A stretch of DNA of 64,000 nt from DATMER01 sp963741305 (GTDB lineage Bacteria > Acidobacteriota > Thermoanaerobaculia > Multivoradales > UBA5704): contig CAVUHL010000003.1 of NCBI GenBank assembly GCA_963741305.1, positions 2,170,001-2,234,000 of the forward strand, in the 5' to 3' direction. Each line of letters opens with the position of its first letter. Positions within the stretch are counted from its first letter, which is position 1. Shown here piece by piece: positions 34,521 to 42,377 of this stretch. A model generated the notes under the pieces. That model was not told the DNA's origin. It searched no databases and was given only the letters and a program-made list of their open reading frames with translations. The translations under genes were made by a program, and so were the position numbers.

Positions 34521-35666
34521 ATGAGCTACGACCCCTGGGATCCTAATGACCCCTTGCGCAAAATGATGGAAGAGATGGAGCGAATCCGGCGAATGACGGA
34601 GCCCTATTCAGATGCTGTTCGCCAAGCACAGCGAGATCTAGAGTGGATGAAGCGGGACGATATTGTTGGCCAAATGCAGCGGCAACTTCAAAGTGAGCGT
34701 GAGTGGCAGCGGTATGCTGTTAATGAAGGGCGCGCGATTCTACAGGCATTTGAGGAGCGCCGTGAGATTCGAAATCAGTTAGAACAAGGTCAAATTCAGA
34801 GGCAGATGACTGAGGCACTCAACACATCCAGGCTCGGAAGTGTGCTGCGAGAAGCTGCTGCCGCCGGGGATATCTTCTTTGAACATCGCAAACTGATCAA
34901 CGGGTACGTTTCTGGTACTTTCTCTGGCGCGAGAACGTTGCCGGTTGCGCCATCGGCCGAGTCCAGTTCATTTCAGCAGACAAATCAGCAACTTGCCGAA
35001 AGCTACGAAGCACTCAGCGAGTCGATGGAGCCTGAGGGGGATGAGAATGCCCCACCCTCGGCGCAGAAGATGACGACGGTCGAGGCGTTCACAAGTGCCG
35101 AAGTTGTCGAGGAACTGGTAGCCCCATCTGCGGTAAAGGAGGAGGCTGAGGAAGCCGAGGCCGGGGTAGCCGATGACCGCCAGAACCGACGTCAACTCAG
35201 AGAGGAGCTTCAACAAGAAAGTCAACATCAACTCAGGCCAGCTCTTGAAGCTCTAGATCCCAGACTCATCAAGATGTGGGATGGGGGAGGCTTAGCCCTC
35301 TCGGGTGAAAACCCGGACCAAGTCCGGCACTTTTCTGCTTCTCGGCGCGAGTTGATGACTCACGTGCTCCACCTACTGGCTCCCGACGACGAAATCCGCA
35401 AGTGGAACACCGAGCCGAGTCTGTATCACGAGGGTAAGCCGACCCGAATGGCCCGGCTTCGCTATATCTGCCGCTCGATAGATCAAGCACCCTTTGGGGA
35501 GTTCGTCAAGAGTGACTGCCGATCGATGCTGGCGACCTTCGACCTATTCCAACGGGGAACTCACGAGTTAGAGGTGGGCTTCACGCCTGAGCAACTGAAA
35601 GCACTTGCTGCTCGCGCAGAGCATCATCTCCTGTTCTTGTTACAACTCGGTACCTCGCAGAACTGA
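34521..35666 (+). CDS. Low-GC protein with C-terminus resembling pPIWI-associating nuclease family
   Basis: The 381-residue protein has a charged coiled-coil N-terminal half (about 10-110, rich in Arg/Glu/Gln), an acidic disordered middle (about 140-240), and a compact C-terminal domain (about 245-375). That domain reads LDPRLIKMWDGGG, NPDQVRHFSASRRELMTHVLHLLAPDDE and GKPTRMARLRYICRSID. From memory this pattern fits the 'predicted pPIWI-associating nuclease' family, found with prokaryotic Argonaute-like defence genes. No PIWI gene is in the window. AAGGAGG precedes the ATG. Base composition is visibly lower in GC than its neighbours, and repeats flank it on both sides, suggesting recent acquisition. 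Confidence 0.5.
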   Translation: MSYDPWDPNDPLRKMMEEMERIRRMTEPYSDAVRQAQRDLEWMKRDDIVGQMQRQLQSEREWQRYAVNEGRAILQAFEERREIRNQLEQGQIQRQMTEALNTSRLGSVLREAAAAGDIFFEHRKLINGYVSGTFSGARTLPVAPSAESSSFQQTNQQLAESYEALSESMEPEGDENAPPSAQKMTTVEAFTSAEVVEELVAPSAVKEEAEEAEAGVADDRQNRRQLREELQQESQHQLRPALEALDPRLIKMWDGGGLALSGENPDQVRHFSASRRELMTHVLHLLAPDDEIRKWNTEPSLYHEGKPTRMARLRYICRSIDQAPFGEFVKSDCRSMLATFDLFQRGTHELEVGFTPEQLKALAARAEHHLLFLLQLGTSQN

Positions 35667-35744
35667 GATCGCCAAGCTCTGAGTGAAGGAAGAGCTGCAG
35701 CCGGGCCCCAGGCAGCCCTCACCCCCATAGGCGTTACCTTTGAG

Positions 35745-36005
35745 TCCGGACGTGGTCGGCTCCTCCCGGCCCAACGGGTCGGCAGAACGGAGCCCAGGGC
35801 TGAAGGCCGAAGGCCGATGCCCTGGGTAACGACGAGAAGAGGTTTGCGGCCTGAAGGGCCGCGAGAGTTCTGCTTGCGAAGCCGTGCCGCCCGTTCTCGC
35901 GGCCCTTCAGGCCGCATGGTTGTGTGGGTGTTTTTCCCAGGGCATCGGCCTGCGGCCTCAGCCCCGGGCTGGACTCTGCCAACCCGTTGGGCCGGGCGTC
36001 CCCCC
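35745..36005. repeat. Large imperfect inverted repeat (family C)
   Basis: The left arm (about 35758-35874; CGGCCCAACGGGTCGGCAGA, CCCAGGGCTGAAGGCCGAAG, GCGGCCTGAAGGGCCGCGAG) and right arm (about 35890-35998) are reverse complements over roughly 105 bases, with a centre of about 20 bases. The RNA would fold into a very long hairpin. No gene is seen in the 468-base gap from 35667 to 36134. Confidence 0.75.
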
Positions 36006-36061
36006 TAGCCCCGCTGTCGCTGACGGGGCCGCATCAACGACTCGGCCTCTGCATGCTAGAC

Positions 36062-36090
36062 TTGTCCTCACCGTGTTGCGCTCCTACGGT
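36062..36090 (+). promoter_or_regulatory. Possible promoter of the Uma2 gene
   Basis: TTGTCC (36062-36067) and TACGGT (36085-36090) are 17 bases apart. The -10 match is weak. Confidence 0.35.
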
Positions 36091-36134
36091 CCTTGTGATG
36101 GAATCACGGTCCAAGCGGAGCCGGGAGGTTACCG

Positions 36135-36794
36135 ATGTCCATCCCTCTCCAGAACGAAATCCACTATCCCGAGACCGACGGCCGGCCGCCGGAGACCCAG
36201 ATCCATGGCGAGATCCTCAGCGACCTGCGATTCGCGCTGGTCCGGCGCTACGCCGACGTGCCGGATGTCTACGTCTGGGGCAACCTCTTTTTTTATTACC
36301 GGGAGGGAGACCCCAGAGCCTGCGTAGCACCGGATGTCTTCCTGGTCCGAGGCGTCGGCAAGAAGAAGGAAGACCCCCGCCGGACCTACAGGGTTTGGGA
36401 AGAGGACGGCCGGGTGCCTTCTCTCGTCATCGAGCTGACTTCGGAGAGCACCAGGGATGAGGACATAGGAAAGAAGAAGCTGTATGAGCGGCTGGGGGTG
36501 GAGGAGCTCTTCCTGTTCGATCCTTGTGGAGAGTATCTGTGGCCTCGGCTCCAAGGCTGCCGGCTGGAGGACGGGAGATACCAGCAGCTTCCGTTAAAAA
36601 TGGATGGGTCGCTGGAGAGCCGCACGACGGGCTTGGTCTTGAAACCCGAGGGATCTCGACTTCGGCTGCAGGACAAGGAGACCGGAGAGATCCTCCTGTC
36701 CGCCACAGAGGCAGATGAGGCTCGTCTGGCAGCCGAAGCGCGGCTCCAGTTGCTCGAAGCGGAGCTGAAGCGCCTTCGCGAACGGCACGAGTAA
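36135..36794 (+). CDS. Uma2-family (DUF820) putative endonuclease
   Basis: The 219-residue protein has a PD-(D/E)XK nuclease-like fold: PDVFLV (about 75-80), then LVIELTSEST, with KKKLYERLGVEELFLFDP after it. These are hallmarks of the Uma2 family, which multiplies in cyanobacteria, Acidobacteria and Planctomycetes; its cellular role is not settled. The C-terminus (about 190-219) is a coiled coil rich in Ala, Glu and Leu. GGGAGG precedes the ATG. The stop codon lies inside dispersed repeat E. Confidence 0.85.
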   Translation: MSIPLQNEIHYPETDGRPPETQIHGEILSDLRFALVRRYADVPDVYVWGNLFFYYREGDPRACVAPDVFLVRGVGKKKEDPRRTYRVWEEDGRVPSLVIELTSESTRDEDIGKKKLYERLGVEELFLFDPCGEYLWPRLQGCRLEDGRYQQLPLKMDGSLESRTTGLVLKPEGSRLRLQDKETGEILLSATEADEARLAAEARLQLLEAELKRLRERHE

Positions 36795-36841
36795 GGTCAA
36801 ACCGGATCAAGACGCCGTTGATCGCGTCCGGCGCCTCCACC
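36791..36841. repeat. Dispersed repeat E, copy 2
   Basis: This copy nearly matches 32497-32547 over about 45 bases (GTCAAACCGGATCAAGACGC onward). It includes the Uma2 stop codon. Confidence 0.65.
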
Positions 36842-36957
36842 ACCCTGACCGGAATCGTCTTCAACGCGCCGCAGACCCTCTTCAGCCCCTCCGAGATCGT
36901 ACCGGACGGGCTCCGGACGGCTTCCAACGTGCTCAAAATCCTTCAGATCGTGATGCG

Positions 36958-37300
36958 GATGGCTCCGAACGCGTTCAGAATGACTTTGGACGCGATGCGA
37001 ATGACTTAGGTCGCGTCCAAAGTCGTTCCGACGCGTCTCGAACGATTCCAGACGCGTTCAAAGTCATTTTCATCGCGTTCAAAGTCATTTGGATCGCGAC
37101 CAAACTCATTCTGAACGCGTCCAAAATCGATTTCATCGCGGGCAAAGTCATTCTGAACGCGTCCAAAATGATTCAGGACGCGTGCGAAGTCATTCTGATC
37201 ACGGTCTAAATGACTTTGGACGTGGTCAAAGTCAATCTGAACGCGTCCAAAGTCATTCTGGTCGCGTTCGGAGCGATTCTGAGCGCGTTCGGCGTGTTCC
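36958..37300. repeat. 21-bp-period tandem array D3
   Basis: About 16 units with a 21-base period and consensus AACGCGTCCAAAGTCATTCTG. Units at the left end and around 37209 are in reverse orientation, because the unit is nearly self-complementary. The minus strand stays open and reads as heptapeptides of the form NDFxRVQ. The 652-base gap between the Uma2 gene and accA is filled by repeat E, about 100 bases of unassigned sequence, this array and a family A repeat. I see no gene in the gap. Confidence 0.85.
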
Positions 37301-37338
37301 GCGGTGGGTGAAGGGGCCAGGGGAACCCGTCGTTTTAA

Positions 37339-37412
37339 GCCCTCACCCCCGGCCCCTCTCCCGGCCGCACGCCCGGACCCCCCGGGAGAGGGGTTGGGGG
37401 TGAGGGCTTGTC
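37339..37412. repeat. Family A palindromic repeat, complete self-complementary copy
   Basis: AGCCCTCACCCCCGGCCCCT at the left and the reverse complement AGGGGTTGGGGGTGAGGGCT at the right form a single hairpin about 74 bases long, just upstream of accA. Confidence 0.8.
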
Positions 37413-37446
37413 CCCAGCCCCCCCGTCTGGTAGTTTGCCCGGCGGC

Positions 37447-38400
37447 ATGCAGAGCACAGACGCTTCCTTCGACGCGCAGCTCGTGGAGCTTCGCCGCCGT
37501 ATCGAGGAGCTCGAGGGCTATCCGGCTGGCGGTGGGCACGAGCGCGAGCTGGAGCGCCTGCGCAACACGCTCCGCAAGTCCACCTCCGAGATCTTCGGCA
37601 ATCTCACCCGCTGGCAGAAGACCCTGGTCGCCCGCCACCAGGACCGGCCCTACACCCTTGATTACGTCGGCTATCTGATGGAGAACTGGGTGGAGGTCCA
37701 CGGCGACCGCGCCTTTGCCGACGATCCCGCGATCGTCTCGGGGTTCGCGACCTTTCGGGGACGCAGCGTGGCCGTCATCGGCCATCAGAAGGGGCGCGAC
37801 ACCAAGGAGCGGATCATCCGCAACTTCGGCCAGCCGCGGCCCGAGGGCTACCGCAAGGCACTGCGCGTCATGAAGCTGGCGGAGAAGTTCGGCATCCCCG
37901 TGCTCACCTTCATCGACACGGCCGGCGCCTTCCCGGGGCTCGACGCCGAGGAGCGCGGACAGGCCGAGGCCATCGCCCGCAACCTCATGGAAATGTCCGT
38001 GCTGCGGGTGCCGATTGTGGTCACCATCACCGGCGAAGGCGGCAGTGGCGGCGCTCTCGCCCTGGGCATCGGCGACCGCGTATTCATCCTGGAGTACGCC
38101 ACCTACTCGGTGATCTCGCCCGAGGGGTGCGCGGCCATCCTCTGGAAGGACCAGGACAAGAAGGCCGAGGCCGCCGAGGCCATGAAGATGACCGCGCCCG
38201 ACCTCCGGGAGCTGGGCGTCGTCGACCACATCATCCCCGAGCCGCCAGGCGGCGCCCACACCGATCCGGAGACGGCCTGCCGCCGGGTTGGCGACACCAT
38301 CGATGCCGCCCTCGCCGAGCTGCAGCGCCTCAGCCCCAATGACCTCATCGCCCGCCGTTACGCCAAGTTCCGGACCCTCGGGGTTTACGACGAGTCCTGA
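37447..38400 (+). CDS. accA: Acetyl-CoA carboxylase carboxyltransferase subunit alpha
   Basis: This subunit transfers the carboxyl group from biotin to acetyl-CoA with AccD, giving malonyl-CoA for fatty acid synthesis. The 317-residue protein is the normal length. It shows the N-terminal helix pair (LEGYPAGGGHERELERLRN), HQDRPYTLDYV, the GHQKGRDTKERIIRNFG block, TFIDTAGAFPGLDAEERGQAEAIA and the oxyanion-hole GEGGSGGALALG. The ATG at 37447 gives the conserved N-terminus. No accD is in the window. The end overlaps recJ by 62 bases. Confidence 0.96.
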   Translation: MQSTDASFDAQLVELRRRIEELEGYPAGGGHERELERLRNTLRKSTSEIFGNLTRWQKTLVARHQDRPYTLDYVGYLMENWVEVHGDRAFADDPAIVSGFATFRGRSVAVIGHQKGRDTKERIIRNFGQPRPEGYRKALRVMKLAEKFGIPVLTFIDTAGAFPGLDAEERGQAEAIARNLMEMSVLRVPIVVTITGEGGSGGALALGIGDRVFILEYATYSVISPEGCAAILWKDQDKKAEAAEAMKMTAPDLRELGVVDHIIPEPPGGAHTDPETACRRVGDTIDAALAELQRLSPNDLIARRYAKFRTLGVYDES

Positions 38401-40084
38401 TCCCTCCTCCCGTGAGGAGCGCCGAATCGATTGGGTCGCTGCGGAGGTCCCTGCCGCCGCTGCCGAGCTGGAGCTGGCCGGCTTCCCGCCCTGGCTCGCG
38501 GCTCCGCTGGCCCGCCGCGGCGTGAGCGATGCCGGATCGGCCGAGCTGTTCCTGAACCCGACCCTGGAACAGCTCCACGACCCGTTCCTCCTCGCCGGCA
38601 TGGAGGAGGCGGTCGAGCGGCTCCTCCGCGCCCGGGCGGATCACGAGAAGGTCGCCATCGTCGGCGATTACGACGTCGATGGGGTGACTTCGACCGCGCT
38701 CCTCCTAGCCGTGCTCGGCGCCTGCGGGATCGATGCGGTCGCGATCCTGCCGCATCGGCTGCGCGAGGGATATGGCTTTCAGCCGGTCCACGTGGACCGC
38801 GCCCGGGAGCTGGGCTGCCGCCTGATCGTCACCGCGGATTGCGGCAGCTCGTCGGCCGCTGCCGCGGAGCATGCCTTCGCCAACGGGATCGAGGTCGTGG
38901 TCACGGACCATCACCTGCCCGGGTGCGAGCTGCCGCCGGGGACGCTCCATATCAACCCGCACCAGTCGCGCTGCACCTATCCCTTCCGGGACCTCGCCGC
39001 GGCCGGGCTGGCCTTGAAGCTCGCGCAGGCGTTCGCTGGCCGTTGCGGGCGGAATGTCGATCCAGCCCGGCTGCTGCGCATCGCCTGCCTGGGGACGATC
39101 GCCGACCTGGTGCCCCTCCATGGGGAGAACCGGGTGATCGCCACGCTTGGGTTGCGCGCCCTGGCGGAGCCGCGGTCCGAGGGGCTCAAGGCGCTGATCC
39201 GGCAATCCGGGGTGAAGCCGCCGTTCAGCGCCGCGGACGTGGGCTACCGGCTGGGACCGCGCCTCAACGCCGCCGGCCGTCTCGACAACGCGGAAAAGGC
39301 ACTGGAGCTGCTGATGAGCCGCGATCCCAAGCGCGCCACGGAGCTGGCCGTCGAGCTCGACGGTTGGAACCGCGAGCGCCAGACGGAAGAGGCCCAGGTA
39401 GTGGACGAGGCCCGCCAGCAGTTCTCCGCCAAACCCCTGCCGCCGATCCTCGTGGCCTGGAGCCCGGAGTGGCACAAGGGGGTGGTCGGGATCGCGGCCG
39501 GCCGCATCGCCAAGGAGCTGCGCCGTCCCACTCTTCTTCTGTCGGTAGAGGGCCCACTGGCGACCGGCTCGGGCCGCAGCGTGCCCGGCCTGGAGCTGCA
39601 CAGCTTCCTCTCCGCCTGGAATGACCGGATGGAGCGTTTTGGAGGCCATGCCCAGGCGGTAGGCCTGACCGTGCGGCTGGACCGCCTCGAAGGTCTCCGG
39701 AGCGAGTGGGAAGAGGCAGGCCGCGAGTGGCCCGACTCGCTGCTGGCGGGCCGGCACGAGTACGAGCTGCACTTGCAACCGCGGCAGATCTCGCTCGCTC
39801 TCCTGCACGACCTCGCGAAGCTCGAGCCTTTCGGCCAGGGCAATCCGCGGCCCCTGGTGCGCACGGGGCCCCTCCGGCTCGACGGTGCACCCCGGGCCTT
39901 CGGCGGCGGCCATCTCTCAGCCCGCACCCGGGGAGCGGATGGCACCACGATCGAGCTGGTGGGCTGGGGCTGGCAGGGGAGGGCCGCCGACCTCGACGGC
40001 GCCTTCGAGGTGCTCGGCCACCTGGAGCCGGATTCTTACCGGGGCGGCGTGGTGCTGAGGCTGCTGGATGCGCGGGGAATATGA
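38339..40084 (+). CDS. recJ: Single-stranded-DNA-specific exonuclease RecJ
   Basis: RecJ degrades single-stranded DNA 5'-3' in recombination and mismatch repair. The 581-residue protein has the DHH phosphoesterase motifs VGDYDVDGVTSTALL, VTADCGSSS and VVVTDHHLPG, and the DHHA1 domain block GHAQAVGLTV, followed by the OB fold with LEPFGQGNPRPL. I chose the ATG at 38339, the last one before the conserved region, inside the end of accA. The first 30 residues are poorly conserved, so the exact start is uncertain. Confidence 0.94.
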   Translation: MTSSPAVTPSSGPSGFTTSPDPSSREERRIDWVAAEVPAAAAELELAGFPPWLAAPLARRGVSDAGSAELFLNPTLEQLHDPFLLAGMEEAVERLLRARADHEKVAIVGDYDVDGVTSTALLLAVLGACGIDAVAILPHRLREGYGFQPVHVDRARELGCRLIVTADCGSSSAAAAEHAFANGIEVVVTDHHLPGCELPPGTLHINPHQSRCTYPFRDLAAAGLALKLAQAFAGRCGRNVDPARLLRIACLGTIADLVPLHGENRVIATLGLRALAEPRSEGLKALIRQSGVKPPFSAADVGYRLGPRLNAAGRLDNAEKALELLMSRDPKRATELAVELDGWNRERQTEEAQVVDEARQQFSAKPLPPILVAWSPEWHKGVVGIAAGRIAKELRRPTLLLSVEGPLATGSGRSVPGLELHSFLSAWNDRMERFGGHAQAVGLTVRLDRLEGLRSEWEEAGREWPDSLLAGRHEYELHLQPRQISLALLHDLAKLEPFGQGNPRPLVRTGPLRLDGAPRAFGGGHLSARTRGADGTTIELVGWGWQGRAADLDGAFEVLGHLEPDSYRGGVVLRLLDARGI

Positions 40085-40309
40085 GGCCCTCACCCCCCGG
40101 CCCCCTCTCCCGGTCCCCCAAGCACACCCGCCCCGGGAGAGGGGGAGACTTACACAAGCAAGAGGATGCAGGTGGAAGTAGAAGACGCAACTCCGGAGCT
40201 TGTTCAGCCTCTAAAAGACGGAGCTCGCAGACCAAGGTTCATGCAAGTCTCCCCCTCGCCCGGGGAGGGTGTGCTCGGGGGACCGGGAGAGGGGGCCGGG
40301 GGGTGAGGG
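40083..40309. mobile_element. Putative MITE-like element with 66-base inverted arms (family A)
   Basis: The left arm (40083-40148) and right arm (about 40244-40309) are near-perfect reverse complements. Each ends in CCCTCACCCCCCGG on the outside and GAGGGGGAGACTT on the inside. The arms enclose about 95 bases with no gene. The layout is the same as at 25817-26105, and the inner arm end AAGTCTCCCCCTC also matches 10865. It lies exactly between recJ and the lpt operon. No transposase or clear target duplication is visible. Confidence 0.6.
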
Positions 40310-40349
40310 CTCCGGCTCCGGAGTGGATCAAGCATAGAATGACCACCTG

Positions 40350-42377
40350 ATGGCACGCCGCTCCAACATTTCCAAGCTCCGCTACCTTCTTCTCTTGGTG
40401 ATGGTGGTGCTCGTGGGCTCCCTCGCCGGCCTGTTCATCTTCGGCCGGATCGGCAGGGATCCGATGCGCCGGCAGCCGGAAGCGGGGGAGATCTCGAAAG
40501 CCGGAGAGGGCACGGCCCTCATAGGCGAGGACTTCGATTACACCTTCACCGAGCGCGAGCGCCCGATCTTCCGCATCCGGGGCGACAGCATCCGCGCCGA
40601 CCAGGGGGGCACGATCTTCCTCGACGGCGTCGGCCTCACGCTCTATGACGAAGTGGGGCGCGCCTACCACGTGGAGAGCAAGCAGGCGAGCTTCAACCGC
40701 GAGAGCAACGAGGGCCGGCTCCAGGGCAACGTGGTCCTCAAGGGCCCGGATGGGCTGGTGCTCCGCACGGCGCAGCTCCACATCAACGAGAAGGGGAGGG
40801 TGCTGGTCAGCCCCAAGCCGGTGGTGATCCGCTATGCCGAGATGTATGTCGCCAAGGCCGACAAGATGCGGGTGACCCTGAACGACGAGATGTTCGTGCT
40901 CGCGGGCCATTCGCGGGTGGACAGCCTGCCCGGCGCGGAATTCCCCATCGCTCTCTCGGCCGACCGTACCGTCTACGACCGCAAGCAGCGGCTCCTGCGG
41001 GTGGAGGGCAATGCGGTGCTGCGGCGCGGTCCCGAGCTGGTCCGGGCCAAGAGGCTGAGCGCCAATCTGACCGAGGACGAGAGCGGCCTGACCTTCGTCC
41101 GTGCCCATTGGAACGTCAGCGGCCGGCTGTCCGGCTCCGACGGCAGCCCCACGGCATCGGTCGTCCGCTTCTCGGGCCGGGACCTTGCCGTCCAGTTTCA
41201 GCCCGGCTCGGAGAACCAGGCGCGCAGGGTGGTGCTCGACGGGGGCGAGAACACCAGGGCCACGATCGAGACCGCCGGAGCCGGAGCGGCCGGTATGACC
41301 CGCACCCTGACGGCGCTCCAGATCGAGGGGCAGTTGGCACAGGGCGTGCTGACTCGGGCCGAGGCTTTCGGCGGGGTCGACCTGCGCGAGGTGACCCGCG
41401 GGGGAGGGCAGAAGGAGGTGCGCCGAGCGACCGGCAAGCGCGCCGACGCGGCCTTCCGGCCCGACGGCCAGCTCGCCTCGGTGAACATGTACAACGAGGT
41501 CACGTTCCGGGATGCGACGACGAGGGCCACGGGCAACCGGGCCTCCCTCGACCTGGACTCGGGGCGCGGCGAGTTCTTCGGCGATCCGGTCGAAGCCGTG
41601 AGCGAGCGCGGGAAGATGACCGCGCCGCGGATCCTCTACAACGTGGAAAACCAGGTCCTCAACGCTACCGGTGGCGTGCGCGCCGTGATGGAGCAGGATG
41701 AGGATTCGGAGCTTGCCGGCACGGCGCTCGGCGAAGGCGAGGGGCCGGTTCACGTGGAATCGCGCGAGGCCTTCTGGCGCAAGGAGCCGCAGTCGTTCCT
41801 GTTCCGCGGCGACGTCCGTGCCTGGCGCGGCGAGAACCTGATGCTGACGGCCGAGCTCAAGGGGGACCAGGTCGAAGACCGGCTGACCGCGGCCGGCGGG
41901 GTCAAGACGCTCTGGATTCCGGTCGACAAAGCGGCCGCCGGGCAGCCGAAAGCCAAGCGGTCGCCGGTCGAGGTCGTGTCCCAGGAGATGACCTACCTCG
42001 AGGGCGGCGACCTGCTCACCTACACCGGCTCCGTACGCGTGGTGCAGGAGGGCAAGACGCTCTCCTGCGACCGGCTGGACGTGGAGATGACGGAAGCGAA
42101 CCGGGCGAAGGTCATGACCTGCAACGGCGACACGCGCATGAACGATCCCAAGGAAGGCCGCCAGATCGCCGGGCAGAAGGCGGTGTACGATCTCACGACG
42201 AAGCGCATGGAAATCACGGGCGACAAGGTGACGATGAAAGACCGCGAGGGCAACCAGGTGCAGGGGAGGCGCGTCATCTACTCCGTCGACGACGGCAAGG
42301 TCGAAGTCAAGGGCAAGGACGAAAAGCCGGCAGCAGCTCCAGCGCCGGCGGCTGGGACGGGGAGCGGGCGGGGATGA
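40350..42377 (+). CDS. LPS export protein combining LptC-like and LptA/OstA-like domains
   Basis: This is the periplasmic part of the Lpt bridge that carries LPS from the inner to the outer membrane. It has 675 residues, far longer than E. coli LptC (191) or LptA (185). An N-terminal TM anchor (about 11-33) is followed by an LptC-like beta-jellyroll (about 60-190: QASFNRESNEGRLQGNVVLKG). Further OstA-type strands include FRGDVRAWRGENLMLTAELKG and LLTYTGSVRVVQEGKTLSCDRLDVEM, ending MEITGDKVTMKDREGNQVQGRRVIY (LptA-like, about 535-650). It is coupled to lptB by an ATGA overlap. The domain borders are my reading. Confidence 0.8.
   Translation: MARRSNISKLRYLLLLVMVVLVGSLAGLFIFGRIGRDPMRRQPEAGEISKAGEGTALIGEDFDYTFTERERPIFRIRGDSIRADQGGTIFLDGVGLTLYDEVGRAYHVESKQASFNRESNEGRLQGNVVLKGPDGLVLRTAQLHINEKGRVLVSPKPVVIRYAEMYVAKADKMRVTLNDEMFVLAGHSRVDSLPGAEFPIALSADRTVYDRKQRLLRVEGNAVLRRGPELVRAKRLSANLTEDESGLTFVRAHWNVSGRLSGSDGSPTASVVRFSGRDLAVQFQPGSENQARRVVLDGGENTRATIETAGAGAAGMTRTLTALQIEGQLAQGVLTRAEAFGGVDLREVTRGGGQKEVRRATGKRADAAFRPDGQLASVNMYNEVTFRDATTRATGNRASLDLDSGRGEFFGDPVEAVSERGKMTAPRILYNVENQVLNATGGVRAVMEQDEDSELAGTALGEGEGPVHVESREAFWRKEPQSFLFRGDVRAWRGENLMLTAELKGDQVEDRLTAAGGVKTLWIPVDKAAAGQPKAKRSPVEVVSQEMTYLEGGDLLTYTGSVRVVQEGKTLSCDRLDVEMTEANRAKVMTCNGDTRMNDPKEGRQIAGQKAVYDLTTKRMEITGDKVTMKDREGNQVQGRRVIYSVDDGKVEVKGKDEKPAAAPAPAAGTGSGRG

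Noticed and set aside
37006..38601. A 531-codon minus-strand frame opposite accA
   Set aside because: It is antisense to accA, and its tail is the translated 21-base array. AccA is conserved and complete on the plus strand.
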